From Flavobacterium sp. SUN052 (GTDB taxonomy: Bacteria; Bacteroidota; Bacteroidia; Flavobacteriales; Flavobacteriaceae), in the NCBI RefSeq assembly GCF_028867935.1, contig NZ_JAPQNS010000003.1, positions 124,001 to 188,000 of the forward strand: a stretch of DNA of 64,000 bases. The letters run 5' to 3'. This document shows, in pieces, positions 51,511 to 60,569 of the stretch. Position 1 is the stretch's first letter. Each line of letters opens with the position of its first letter. A program made the translations under genes and the position numbers. Under the pieces are notes generated by a model that saw only the letters and a program-made list of their open reading frames with translations, did not search any database and was not told the origin of the DNA.

Positions 51511-51933
51511 ATGGAAAAGGTGAAACCGTATTTTGACGCATTCCAGAACGCCCAGACCGAGCAAGAACGTGCAGGAGTGATTGATTCATTCAATGACTTT
51601 CTGGCGAGCCTTAATGATATAGACCGAAAGCAGGCACGCCAGTTTATGAAAGCCCAGTTGACCCCCTCAATAAATGAGAACTTGAAAGAACTTGATGCAC
51701 TAGTTGAAAAGGCAGAGTTGATTTTGAGCAAAAAGGGGAAAGTTACTTATGAAGGGAAAGAGTATGTTTTTGGCGACTGGGTAACGATTGCCGATTACTG
51801 CAGGCTATATGATTTTAAGCCCTCCAGAGTTCAGAACTGGATTGATCGTGAGATTGTACCTCGTCAGAATGTGATAGTTATCCAGGAATTGAATAATTTA
51901 AAACTACTCAAAAATATACCCTACAGGCCATAG
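51511..51933 (+). CDS. hypothetical protein with C-terminal helix-turn-helix-like segment
   Basis: A 140-residue protein, not recognised. The N-terminal half is helical and charged (VKPYFDAFQNAQTEQERAGV, ELDALVEKAELILSKKGK). The C-terminal part (about 82-140; DWVTIADYCRLYDFKPSRVQNWIDREIVPRQ) resembles a MerR/excisionase-type winged-helix or helix-turn-helix: a Thr-Ile-Ala-Asp-Tyr-Cys recognition start, a turn, and a Trp-containing second helix. It is 5 bp downstream of the small acidic gene. The region is more AT-rich than its neighbours. DNA binding is an inference; it could regulate its own operon through the dyad at 51271. Confidence 0.55.
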   Translation: MEKVKPYFDAFQNAQTEQERAGVIDSFNDFLASLNDIDRKQARQFMKAQLTPSINENLKELDALVEKAELILSKKGKVTYEGKEYVFGDWVTIADYCRLYDFKPSRVQNWIDREIVPRQNVIVIQELNNLKLLKNIPYRP

Positions 51934-51962
51934 TTAACTGAACGAGGAATTCCAACAGCTGC

Positions 51963-52817
51963 ATGTTATCCGTAAAAACAATACATAAGGCGCAGAATGC
52001 GCCCATTGGCGATCTCGTTACGTACCGGGCGTTGCCCACCGCTTCAGTCGATATGATCGACCCGTTTCTGTTCCTAAACCATCACGGACCACAAGTTTAC
52101 AAACCCCATAATCACGGTCTTCCGTTTGGCCCGCACCCGCACCGGGGCATAGAAACAGTGACGTTTATCATCGACGGGGATATTTCGCACAAAGACAACA
52201 GCGGTCACGAAAGCGTGATGACGGCGGGTGGCGTGCAATGGATGACGGCGGGCAGTGGCTTGATCCATGCCGAAACATCGTCGGAAGCATTTAAAAAGGA
52301 GGGAGGGCCACTGGAAATTCTACAGCTTTGGCTGAACCTACCCGCCCGTTTGAAAATGACTAAACCGTTTTACAAAGGACTACAACGTGAGGGTATTCCA
52401 AGCCTGACGCTCGATAGCGGAAACGTGACTGTCGACCTGGTTTCGGGTGACTGGGATGGTCAAAAAGCCGCCTTCGATTCGGCAGTAGGCGTTCACCTAA
52501 ATACAATTACGTTTAAGGCAGGCGGCACGCTGACTGTTACCATTCCCCAGGGCGAAAACATTTTCTTCTACGTGATCCGCGGCAAACTGACCGTCAACGG
52601 TACAGATGTAGAGGCCTTGAAACTGGCCGAGTTTAATCAGGACGGTGGCGAATTAATAATCTCATCGGACACCGAAAGTATCCTATTGCTGGGTCATGCC
52701 CAACCAATTAACGAGCCGGTAGTAGCCCAAGGTCCGTTCGTAATGAACACGCAACAGGAAATTATGGAAGCCTACGCCGACTTTCGGAAGGGTAGGTTTG
52801 GGATGTGGAGAGATTGA
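51963..52817 (+). CDS. pirin family protein
   Basis: A 284-residue bicupin protein. The N-terminal cupin carries the metal-binding pattern FGPHPHRGIETVTFI and the later SGLIHAETS His-Glu pair, as in pirins that bind Fe(II) (quercetinase-like or transcription-cofactor roles). The C-terminal cupin (about 165-270) lacks metal ligands. The gene begins 29 bp after the HTH-like gene, which suggests shared transcription. The exact enzymatic activity is unknown. Confidence 0.92.
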   Translation: MLSVKTIHKAQNAPIGDLVTYRALPTASVDMIDPFLFLNHHGPQVYKPHNHGLPFGPHPHRGIETVTFIIDGDISHKDNSGHESVMTAGGVQWMTAGSGLIHAETSSEAFKKEGGPLEILQLWLNLPARLKMTKPFYKGLQREGIPSLTLDSGNVTVDLVSGDWDGQKAAFDSAVGVHLNTITFKAGGTLTVTIPQGENIFFYVIRGKLTVNGTDVEALKLAEFNQDGGELIISSDTESILLLGHAQPINEPVVAQGPFVMNTQQEIMEAYADFRKGRFGMWRD

Positions 52818-52893
52818 TTTGGTAGGTTGGGGTTAAAACATCATAGGAGGAGGTTATTTGCCAAAGGAACATTATTTGGAACTAAGGTGTGAT

Positions 52894-53901
52894 TTATGCT
52901 TCAGTGATACTTTCGGGAGTTTCTTTTGACTTGCTCACCAAGAATGGAACAATCAGAAAGCTAATACTACTTAAAACCAGATTAGCCCCGAAACCAACAG
53001 CATGCATGAAGGTGGCAACGGCAACTCCAGCGCTGGTTGTAAAGCCATACAGAGTTAACAATCGGCCAATTAGAAAATGGTAAGTACCGATACCTGCTTG
53101 CGTCGGGACAGCCAATCCGCCAATGCTCCCTACAGTGAGAATTGTTAAGGCCATTGAAGGAGTAGCTGGAATATCAGTATGAACTGATAAAAGTAGAAAA
53201 TAGGTACTAGCCCAAGCCATTACTTGTACGCCCAATGTTGCGGCAATAAAAAGACTTGGACTAGGTAGCCTACCAATAACTACAAAACCCTGCCATACCC
53301 CCTGCCCAATTCCTATTACACGCTTATATAAAAGATGGTTTTTAATAACAGGCTGACGAACTATCCAAAGAAGTCCTAACCCTCCAATAATTAGAGCCAA
53401 TAAAAAGCCGCTAATTCGCTTGCCGTTAAGTGAGGATAGGTTCAGCCAGGTGAGTTGTTGGAGGAAGTCAAGTAGCCGTTGGTATTCAAACATCATCGTC
53501 AATAAAATCAAAACGGCCAGCATCAAGAAATCTATGATTCGCTCGGCCACCACTGATCCTAAACCCTGAGAGATTGGTACACCATCAGTACGCTGTAGAG
53601 TAGCACATCGGGTTAATTCGCCTGCCCCTGGAAAAATCAGACTAGCAATCACCCCTGTCGTTAAAGCAACTGAAGCCCGAAAGACCGTTGGACTATAGCC
53701 AAGCCCAAGAAGAGGCTGCTGCCACCGAAGTCCACGAAACAAATAGAAAGCTGTAATGCAAAAAGTACACAAACCGATATAAGCATAATTTGAGCGTTTA
53801 AACTGAATGCTAATTTCTTCAAATGCCACCCCTTTCAGAGCATAGAATAACAATAGAACAGCTAACAGAACAGGAAGGCTTTTTAAGAAGTATCGACGCA
53901 T
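52894..53901 (-). CDS. lysylphosphatidylglycerol synthase/flippase-like TM protein (UPF0104)
   Basis: A 335-residue membrane protein with about eight helices of the LPG_synthase_TM/YbhN family. Recognisable stretches are FRGLRWQQPLLGLGYSPTVFRASVALTTGVIASLIFPGAGELTR (cut here: FRGLRWQQPLLGLG), SQGLGSVVAERIIDFLMLAVLI and GGLAVPTQAGIGTYHFLIGRL. Only the membrane (flippase) part is present; no aminoacyl-transferase domain. Family members translocate lipid or lipid-linked saccharides. It diverges from the glycan operon that starts at 54037. Confidence 0.85.
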   Translation of the reverse strand: MRRYFLKSLPVLLAVLLLFYALKGVAFEEISIQFKRSNYAYIGLCTFCITAFYLFRGLRWQQPLLGLGYSPTVFRASVALTTGVIASLIFPGAGELTRCATLQRTDGVPISQGLGSVVAERIIDFLMLAVLILLTMMFEYQRLLDFLQQLTWLNLSSLNGKRISGFLLALIIGGLGLLWIVRQPVIKNHLLYKRVIGIGQGVWQGFVVIGRLPSPSLFIAATLGVQVMAWASTYFLLLSVHTDIPATPSMALTILTVGSIGGLAVPTQAGIGTYHFLIGRLLTLYGFTTSAGVAVATFMHAVGFGANLVLSSISFLIVPFLVSKSKETPESITEA

Positions 53902-53959
53902 CTATTTGGGCTTTACAAATCGAAAAATACGTTAAATTTTGAAATTCTGACCCAGTTAC

Positions 53960-53990
53960 TTGGCATAAACTTTGTGAGTATCTACTTTTG
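53960..53990 (+). promoter_or_regulatory. promoter of the glycan operon
   Basis: TTG (53960-53962), 20 nt, TACTTTTG (53983-53990) is a close match to the Bacteroidota consensus, 46 bp before the start at 54037. Confidence 0.6.
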
Positions 53991-54036
53991 AAACAGGTTA
54001 GTAGGCATTTATACGTTCTGCACGGCCTGATTGTTT

Positions 54037-56118
54037 ATGTCAAAAGCATCAAAAAAGAAAACCTCGGCTCCTCCCATTCGCCCTCAATCAGCCTCAGCTC
54101 CGGCTCGTGTTACTCCTTCTGTAGGCTCAACAGCTTCGGTAACACAGCCAGAAATAGCTCCAATTTCTGATACAGGTTTGCCCTTAATTCGATTCGACAG
54201 GCGAGTCAAGATCACGTTAGGCGTGATGGTGGGTCTATTTTTCCTAATGGTTATGACCAAGCTTCATTTTGGTTCAGAAGCTATTTGGAATCGAATGCTG
54301 CCTGATGGGTCACCCGAAAATCGTGGATTGTTGACAGGTCAAGCCCGGCAGATACGGATGGACGAATATGCTGTTGGTGCTCCCTGGAATTTGTCCAATT
54401 ACCACAATGGCCTGAAGGTAGAAAATGAAACAGTAGGAGGGTTAAAAACTCCTTTGCTCCTATTTGCCGTAAAACATCCCATTACATTTTTCCGGTTTGC
54501 AAATTGGGGAATGATGTTTCTGGATGTTGAGCGGGGTTATGCCTGGATGATGTGTAGTACGCCTTTGATTTTATTAATAGGTGCGTTTTTGTTTTTCCTG
54601 CTTATAACCCGCAACCAATTTTTCCTTTCGTTAACCGGAGCCATCACGCTTCTTTTTTCCTCCGGCACTGCTTCCTGGACTTTTTCGCCCGGCAACATTA
54701 TTGGCTTTTGCTGTGCCGCCTTCGTATTGGCCGTCTATCTTCTACAGGCGCGTAAGTTATCATCCGTTCTCCTCATCAGTAGCCTGCTGATTTGGGTCGT
54801 CATCAGCTATCTGCTTATTCTATATCCACCATATCAGGTTCCTATGTCTTACCTATTTATCATGATCCTAATTGGATACGTAATAAATGAACGCAAGCAT
54901 ATCTTCCCACTCCAGCAAATTCCGCTTAAACTGTTGGGTATTGCTATACCGGCTCTGGTGGCAGGTGCTATTCTTTATCTGTTTAAGCAGGATGCGGAGG
55001 AAACGTTTAAGGCCGTAACCAGCACCGTATATCCTGGAAAGCGTACTGAATTAGGTGGAACGGGTTTCATTGCCAACTGGTACTCCGAGTTTTATAGCTG
55101 GTTTTTTACAGACACCAGCTTCCCCAAGTCATGGCTTAACTCCTGTGAACTGGCTCACTATTTGAACTTCACGCCTATAATAGTGCCCATGTGCATTGCG
55201 TTGTGGATCATCACCAAACGGGTTGACTGGATGCTGTTGCTAGCTTCGGTCTTCATGGTCATCATGTTGATTTGGATGGAGGTTGGATTCCCTAAAGCTT
55301 TGGCCGAGATGAGTCTGATGAGTATGTCTCCCACCCGCCGGGCGCAAATTCCGATGGGAGCCGGAGGCATGGTCTTATTATTTGCTTATCTGGGTGTACT
55401 CAACAAAGTGTCTATTAAAGTCCCTTCATGGTTTACGCCTGTTACAATCGCTGGTATCTTTGGTTATATGGTCTTCACGGCTTATGTGAACATTAACGAT
55501 GCCGAAGGAATGCTGAAAGCCCATCAGACGTTTGTTCCGGTCATTTTTTTTAGCTTGATGGGCAGCCTATTAGTCTTTCCACTCAACATTCCTTACCGAG
55601 TTACGCTCTTTTGCGTGGGAATGTTACTCTATCTGATTCCTAATTATCGTCTGAATCCCATATCTATCGGGCTGAGTCCAATAATGGAGAATGCGCTTTA
55701 TAAAACTATTAGACCCATTGTCCAGAGTGACCCCGAAGCTCGATGGATTGTTAATGGAAATCAGTTTGTCACCTACATGGTAACAGCTACGGGTGCCAAA
55801 CAAGTAACAGGGGTAAAGTATATTCCAGACCGGAAGCACATTTTCAGCGTATTGGACCCCCAAGCCCGGCGAGATTCAGCTTATAACCGTTACGCCCACG
55901 CCATTAATCAGAGTTATATTGACGGGCGCGATTCCGTAATCTTGTTTAATCAATATGAAGATGGCTACGTGATTGCCATGGATCCCTGCTCGCCTAAGAT
56001 GAAACGCCTGAATGTGAAATACCAAGTTTTTGACCACTCTACTCAACCCGCTGAAACGCGGTGTATGCAGGAAATAGCTAAAGTAGGTTCGATTACCATT
56101 TACAAAACGAACCTGTGA
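54037..56118 (+). CDS. large uncharacterised polytopic membrane protein (GT-C-like)
   Basis: A 693-residue membrane protein that I cannot assign. The first ATG is 54037 (MSKASKKKTSAPP; a TTG two codons earlier is less likely). After a Pro/Ser-rich tail of about 55 residues comes one helix, then an extracytoplasmic domain (about 80-160; RMDEYAVGAPWNLSNYHNG). Some 10-12 helices fill about 160-560, and a soluble C-terminal region follows (about 570-693; CxxxxK-rich end with SKYNRYAHA-like text). The topology, an early acidic loop after the first helix, and the downstream DPM1-type enzyme fit a GT-C glycosyltransferase or lipid-linked sugar polymerase/transferase. Function is inference. Confidence 0.6.
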   Translation: MSKASKKKTSAPPIRPQSASAPARVTPSVGSTASVTQPEIAPISDTGLPLIRFDRRVKITLGVMVGLFFLMVMTKLHFGSEAIWNRMLPDGSPENRGLLTGQARQIRMDEYAVGAPWNLSNYHNGLKVENETVGGLKTPLLLFAVKHPITFFRFANWGMMFLDVERGYAWMMCSTPLILLIGAFLFFLLITRNQFFLSLTGAITLLFSSGTASWTFSPGNIIGFCCAAFVLAVYLLQARKLSSVLLISSLLIWVVISYLLILYPPYQVPMSYLFIMILIGYVINERKHIFPLQQIPLKLLGIAIPALVAGAILYLFKQDAEETFKAVTSTVYPGKRTELGGTGFIANWYSEFYSWFFTDTSFPKSWLNSCELAHYLNFTPIIVPMCIALWIITKRVDWMLLLASVFMVIMLIWMEVGFPKALAEMSLMSMSPTRRAQIPMGAGGMVLLFAYLGVLNKVSIKVPSWFTPVTIAGIFGYMVFTAYVNINDAEGMLKAHQTFVPVIFFSLMGSLLVFPLNIPYRVTLFCVGMLLYLIPNYRLNPISIGLSPIMENALYKTIRPIVQSDPEARWIVNGNQFVTYMVTATGAKQVTGVKYIPDRKHIFSVLDPQARRDSAYNRYAHAINQSYIDGRDSVILFNQYEDGYVIAMDPCSPKMKRLNVKYQVFDHSTQPAETRCMQEIAKVGSITIYKTNL

Positions 56119-56855
56119 GCAGTCAACGGCTCCCGAAAACCCTGATCGTTATTCCCTGTTTTAACGAAGAAGCCTCTATTGCAGCAGTTATTGCGGAGAT
56201 CAATCAACTTAAAAAGGCAGGACATCCGAACATTGACGCGCTGGTTGTCAATGACTGTTCAACAGACAATACAATAGACGTTATCCGCTCACTCAACTGT
56301 TTGTTTTTGGATTTACCCGTCAATCTGGGAATTGGTGGGGCTATGCAGGCTGGCTACAAGTATGCTTATCGTAACGGCTATGACATTGCTGTTCAACTCG
56401 ATGGCGATGGGCAACACCCAGCTCATGAAATTCCGGCCTTGCTCGAACCACTAATAGCCGACACGGCCGATGTAGTTATTGGGTCACGGTTTATTACTCG
56501 GGAAGGGTTTCAATCGTCCACAGCCCGGCGCATTGGTATTACTTATTTTCGCTGGCTTAATCAGTTTTTGATTGGCCAGACTATTTACGACAGTACATCC
56601 GGTTTTCGGGCATTCAATCGGCGGACCCTAGCTGTTGTAAACGACTATTATCCCGACGAGTACCCTGAACCAGAAGCCATCGTTCAATTTGGTTTACACC
56701 GACTTCGCATGAAAGAAATTTCAGTACGGATGCGCGAACGGCAAGGAGGGGTGTCTTCGATTAACTCTACAAAGGCCATCTACTACATGATGAAAGTTAC
56801 GCTCGGTATCATTTTCGTTTATACCCGCCTACGGGGAAAATATACAACCTCCTAA
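56115..56855 (+). CDS. GT2 family glycosyltransferase, DPM1-like
   Basis: A 246-residue cytoplasmic glycosyltransferase starting with GTG that overlaps the previous stop by 4 bp (GTGA). Motifs are LIVIPCFNEEASIAAVIAEI, VVNDCSTDNTIDVI, the nucleotide-sugar DxD in VQLDGDGQHPAHEI, and IGSRFITREGFQSSTARRIG. Dolichol-phosphate mannose synthase-like enzymes attach a sugar to a polyprenyl phosphate, which a GT-C enzyme then uses on the periplasmic side. The C terminus has at most one weak hydrophobic segment (IYYMMKVTLGIIFVYTRL). Confidence 0.88.
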   Translation: MSSQRLPKTLIVIPCFNEEASIAAVIAEINQLKKAGHPNIDALVVNDCSTDNTIDVIRSLNCLFLDLPVNLGIGGAMQAGYKYAYRNGYDIAVQLDGDGQHPAHEIPALLEPLIADTADVVIGSRFITREGFQSSTARRIGITYFRWLNQFLIGQTIYDSTSGFRAFNRRTLAVVNDYYPDEYPEPEAIVQFGLHRLRMKEISVRMRERQGGVSSINSTKAIYYMMKVTLGIIFVYTRLRGKYTTS

Positions 56856-56863
56856 GTGAGCCT

Positions 56864-57280
56864 ATGGAATCACTACCTGTTACCATTCAATATATAAGCC
56901 TGATTGGGGCAATCATCTTCTTATTGTTCATTTTTAAGCTTATTATCAAAGGTAAACTGCGAGAAGAGTATTCTATTGTCTGGATTGTTTGTACGATCAT
57001 TCTGATCGTTTTCTCTATTTGGCGCAAAGGATTAGAGTCGATTGCAAAACTGCTGGGAATTTACTACCCGCCTTCGCTTATCTTCCTGGCAGCTATTTTT
57101 GCTATTTTTGCTTTTCTGGTCCATTTGTCTATTGTTAACTCCAAACTACAGAACCAACTTAAAAACCTGGTTCATGAAATTGCCTATCTTAAAAAGCAAA
57201 TGACCGATCAGGCTAATCCTGCACGATCACCTGACCCGCTCAGTATAAATCCCGGCGATGTAGAAGTCCGCACTGAATAA
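56864..57280 (+). CDS. DUF2304 membrane protein
   Basis: A 138-residue protein with three helices (about 10-28, 42-58, 75-95), followed by a coiled-coil tail (NSKLQNQLKNLVHEIAYLKKQ). It matches the DUF2304 family, which is frequently located beside DPM1-like glycosyltransferases and is thought to anchor or assist them. It starts 8 bp after the GT2 gene and ends 5 bp before the next, so it is tightly in the operon. Confidence 0.75.
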   Translation: MESLPVTIQYISLIGAIIFLLFIFKLIIKGKLREEYSIVWIVCTIILIVFSIWRKGLESIAKLLGIYYPPSLIFLAAIFAIFAFLVHLSIVNSKLQNQLKNLVHEIAYLKKQMTDQANPARSPDPLSINPGDVEVRTE

Positions 57281-57285
57281 CCTAT

Positions 57286-59778
57286 ATGATAGCTAATCGT
57301 TTTATTCGACTTATCTTCTATACCAGCCTGGTTGTATTAGTTGCTCACCTTGTGCTAGATCTTCAATACATTATCGGTGATCGTTATAGCTTTCTGGATG
57401 AAATAGCGGTTTCGATAAAATACAAAGATTTAGCAGATCAAAAGCATTATAGTGTTTGGCGGCAAACACTGGATAATAAATCAATTGAACTAACAGATAA
57501 GACAGTTGATAGCCTGCGGAGAACCGTTTCTTACCGCAATATCCCACGGAGTACATTCATTCGGACAATCAGCATCGAATCAGACAGTATTCACCAGAAT
57601 GTAGTTGACTCAATTCTAGTTACTATTGGTTCCAATACTATTGCCTTTAGTGGAGCAGCCTATTTACAGTACTGGTTGCCAGTTCCATCATCTACCAGTA
57701 ATATCCGGCGCGTTTTGCCAACAGAGAGTCTACTCCCTACCTCTCACCTACCATCTATTGGTTCAATTATCAACTGGCGGGGCGACTGGACTTTGTTTAA
57801 ATATATAATAGTCCACAATTTAAGTATTCTACTATTCATTGGCTTGTTTTTGTTTTTTGCTAGTCGCCCCAATACGTTAGCTATTGTTGTCCGGCGAAGC
57901 CAATCGAATGGTGTTTTTCTGGTTGGCATTTTTCTGATTGCTTTATTTAAAAATACATTTCAGTTTTGGGACTTAGAGGCCGACCTCGACCCGTCTTTTG
58001 TGGCTGGATTAGCTTGGGCTCGCCTGCTCCATTTTCGCTGGGGAACAGACCTGATTTTTACTTATGGGCCTTATTTCTGGCTGGTGTTTACGAGTATTGT
58101 TATGCCTACTGGTCAGCTTCTCTTGGCACTTGGCCTTAATCTGGCCCTGCTCGTACTTGCTTTAGGCAGCGTTTTCGCTTACGTCCGCAACTTGTATGTT
58201 AGCAAGCGCATCAATAGCCTGACTTTTCTGTTAGGCGCATTGATCCTTATTTTTTTCCATTTTGATTTTCTGGATTATCTGATAGCTGCCGTTTTATTAT
58301 GGCTCTATCGAAGCATTCTTCAGCCCTCTATGGGCCAACAAAAGCAGCGAAGAGTGGTTTACCTGCATCTGGCTATCGCAATGCTTTCGCTATTATCCTT
58401 AATTAAGTTTAGTTACGTTGCTTTTTCGGTGAGCGTGTTGGTCATTACCAGCCTAATCTCACTGTTCCAAAAAGCCTACCTGCGAACCTTGTTGTTATGG
58501 GTGGGTTATCTGGCTTGGGTACTGGCATTTTGGCTTGTAGCGGGCCAACAGAGTGAGGATATTCTTCCGTATTTGCAAAACGGTTATGAAATTGCCAGTG
58601 GTTATACAGAGGCAATGGCAAGCCCGATTTGGGATGACTCGTCCATTTGGCTCATTAATCTGGGGAGTTTGTTCTTCCTGCTCATTGCCATGGGCGTTTT
58701 GCTAGGGTTAGCGGTTCATATCGGCCTGGCGTATCACAAACGCGCCATTGTGCTGTTTGCTTTATTGGCAGCCCCTATTGTCTTTCTGGCATTCAAGGAG
58801 GGATTTGTGCGATTCGACCCGCCCCACATGGCCCTTTTCTATTCCCAACTTTTGCCTTTAGCGCTTTTGTTTTTGTTGATTGCTCTGGAGAATGGCATCT
58901 CAATCCGGGCTTTCTCCAATAAACTGGTGTTAGGTGTTATTGGGGTTAGTTGCTGTCTGGCACCAGTTATTCAGTTCAATAAATTAAGCAATTACGAGCT
59001 AGTGTTTGATGGGACCGCACGGTTAATTCGTCTGCAACAACAAAAACGGCAACTTATCCAGGATTTTGGCCTTTTGCCGAGCCATCAGACAGTTTTGCAG
59101 AAAGCTCGCAGCGTTGATATAGTCCCTACGAATATTGCTCTGCTTTATGCTTTTGATCTAAACTGGAAACCGCGCCCTGTTTTTCAATCTTATTCGGTTT
59201 ACACACCCACCCTAAGCCAACTCAATGGTCAGGCTTATGAAAGCGTAGAAGCCCCTGACTACGTTGTCTGGAGTTACTATACGATTGATAATCGCTATGC
59301 TATCTTCGATGAGCCGGGTCTGCTACAAGCGACCCTTAGAAATTACACCTTGTATGCCAACCACGCCAATGCTTATCTTGTTCTGAAGCGTCGTCAGAAT
59401 TCTAAAAACACTCAATTGACCACGACAGCACCGAAAGAATACCAATTAGGCAACCGAGTCGCTGTTCCACACGTGCCGGTTGGGCATATATTTATGCAGG
59501 CTCAGGTTGAGTTAACCTTCATCGGGAAACTCATGGCTTTGTTTTATAAAGTACCTCCTCTGACGGTATTCATCCAAACGGAACGGGCTATTTATAGACA
59601 TCGGGTTGTTCGTAGAACACTGACCGAGGGTGTATTGGCTTCCTCGTATCTGGCTGATATGAACGCTTTTGAAGCGTTAGTGAAGCGGAGGCATGGAGTC
59701 ACGGTTAGGTCTATTGGAATTGAAGGAAATCAATTCTTCTATCAAAAAGCGTTCATTGCCTGTTTCCAAAGTGATTGA
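57286..59778 (+). CDS. very large uncharacterised membrane protein
   Basis: An 830-residue membrane protein, not recognised. One N-terminal helix (about 8-26) leads into an extracytoplasmic loop of about 140 residues rich in Ser/Thr. Then follow about 11-13 helices (about 180-575; for example YIIVHNLSILLFIGLFLFFAS, FWLVFTSIVMPTGQLLLALGLNLALLVLALG). The C-terminal soluble part (about 580-830; PSHQTVLQKARSVDIVPTNIALLYAFDLNWKPRPVFQSYS) recalls the extracytoplasmic domains at the ends of polymer-modifying membrane enzymes. It is the last gene of the operon. A surface-glycan polymerase or transferase role is plausible only from context. Confidence 0.55.
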   Translation: MIANRFIRLIFYTSLVVLVAHLVLDLQYIIGDRYSFLDEIAVSIKYKDLADQKHYSVWRQTLDNKSIELTDKTVDSLRRTVSYRNIPRSTFIRTISIESDSIHQNVVDSILVTIGSNTIAFSGAAYLQYWLPVPSSTSNIRRVLPTESLLPTSHLPSIGSIINWRGDWTLFKYIIVHNLSILLFIGLFLFFASRPNTLAIVVRRSQSNGVFLVGIFLIALFKNTFQFWDLEADLDPSFVAGLAWARLLHFRWGTDLIFTYGPYFWLVFTSIVMPTGQLLLALGLNLALLVLALGSVFAYVRNLYVSKRINSLTFLLGALILIFFHFDFLDYLIAAVLLWLYRSILQPSMGQQKQRRVVYLHLAIAMLSLLSLIKFSYVAFSVSVLVITSLISLFQKAYLRTLLLWVGYLAWVLAFWLVAGQQSEDILPYLQNGYEIASGYTEAMASPIWDDSSIWLINLGSLFFLLIAMGVLLGLAVHIGLAYHKRAIVLFALLAAPIVFLAFKEGFVRFDPPHMALFYSQLLPLALLFLLIALENGISIRAFSNKLVLGVIGVSCCLAPVIQFNKLSNYELVFDGTARLIRLQQQKRQLIQDFGLLPSHQTVLQKARSVDIVPTNIALLYAFDLNWKPRPVFQSYSVYTPTLSQLNGQAYESVEAPDYVVWSYYTIDNRYAIFDEPGLLQATLRNYTLYANHANAYLVLKRRQNSKNTQLTTTAPKEYQLGNRVAVPHVPVGHIFMQAQVELTFIGKLMALFYKVPPLTVFIQTERAIYRHRVVRRTLTEGVLASSYLADMNAFEALVKRRHGVTVRSIGIEGNQFFYQKAFIACFQSD

Positions 59779-59891
59779 AGGAAAACTTTTGTGAAGTAAT
59801 AGGTATAATAAGTAATTAACTCATAATTTTAGAATCTATTTTCTAGCACAAAACTTGCTGTTAGATAGATTAAACAGAACGCTTTACGAAG

Positions 59892-60569
59892 ATGGCATTA
59901 AGTTATTACGCAGATAAAACGATAACCTACTACACGCAGCCTCGCCGAGACTTAGTTAGCCTGCTTGAAAAAAAACCTTCGCAAAAAGTTCTTGAAGTAG
60001 GAGCAGGCGGAGGAGATACGTTGCTTTACATTAAAGAGCAAAAGCTGGCAAATGAAGTTGTTGGGATCGATATTTTTGAACTACCTAATACCAATCAAAA
60101 ACATCCAGAGATTAATAATTTTTTGGTGGTGGATGTGGAAAAAGACACGCTTGGTTATCCCGAAGCCTATTTTGATGCCATAATTTGTGGCGATGTTATT
60201 GAACACCTAGCTGATCCTTGGGCAGCAATTAAAAAATTATCTCATCACCTAAAGCCAGGAGGATTATTCATCATCAGTACGCCAAATTTTCGCCATATAG
60301 ATAATTTTGTGTCAATTTATATAAGTGGTGATTTTAAGTACAACCCTAATGGTGGCTTGCTAGACAAGACTCACCTACGTTTTTTCTGTAAAAAGAATAT
60401 AAGGCAGCTTGTGGACACTCCTGAGTTGCGGTTTAAATCTATATCACGTATTAATTCCTTCGAATTTAATCGCTCAAGGTGGTGGGTTCGTGTTTTTGAT
60501 TTAATTACGGGTCATTTGTTTGAGGAATTTACGGTGTTACAATACGTTGTCGTTGGTATTCGTAACTAA
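59892..60569 (+). CDS. class I SAM-dependent methyltransferase
   Basis: A 225-residue methyltransferase. Motif I VLEVGAGGGDTLLYIKEQ, the acidic end of strand 2 VVGIDIFELPN, and post-I FDAIICGDVIEHLADPWAAIKKLSHHLKPGGLFIIST are clear. Sequence like DKTHLRFF and NGGLLDKTHL is seen in glycan or lipid-linked-sugar methyltransferases of capsule clusters. The gene is noticeably AT-rich, unlike adjacent genes. Its end overlaps the convergent glycosyltransferase by 41 bp. Confidence 0.88.
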   Translation: MALSYYADKTITYYTQPRRDLVSLLEKKPSQKVLEVGAGGGDTLLYIKEQKLANEVVGIDIFELPNTNQKHPEINNFLVVDVEKDTLGYPEAYFDAIICGDVIEHLADPWAAIKKLSHHLKPGGLFIISTPNFRHIDNFVSIYISGDFKYNPNGGLLDKTHLRFFCKKNIRQLVDTPELRFKSISRINSFEFNRSRWWVRVFDLITGHLFEEFTVLQYVVVGIRN

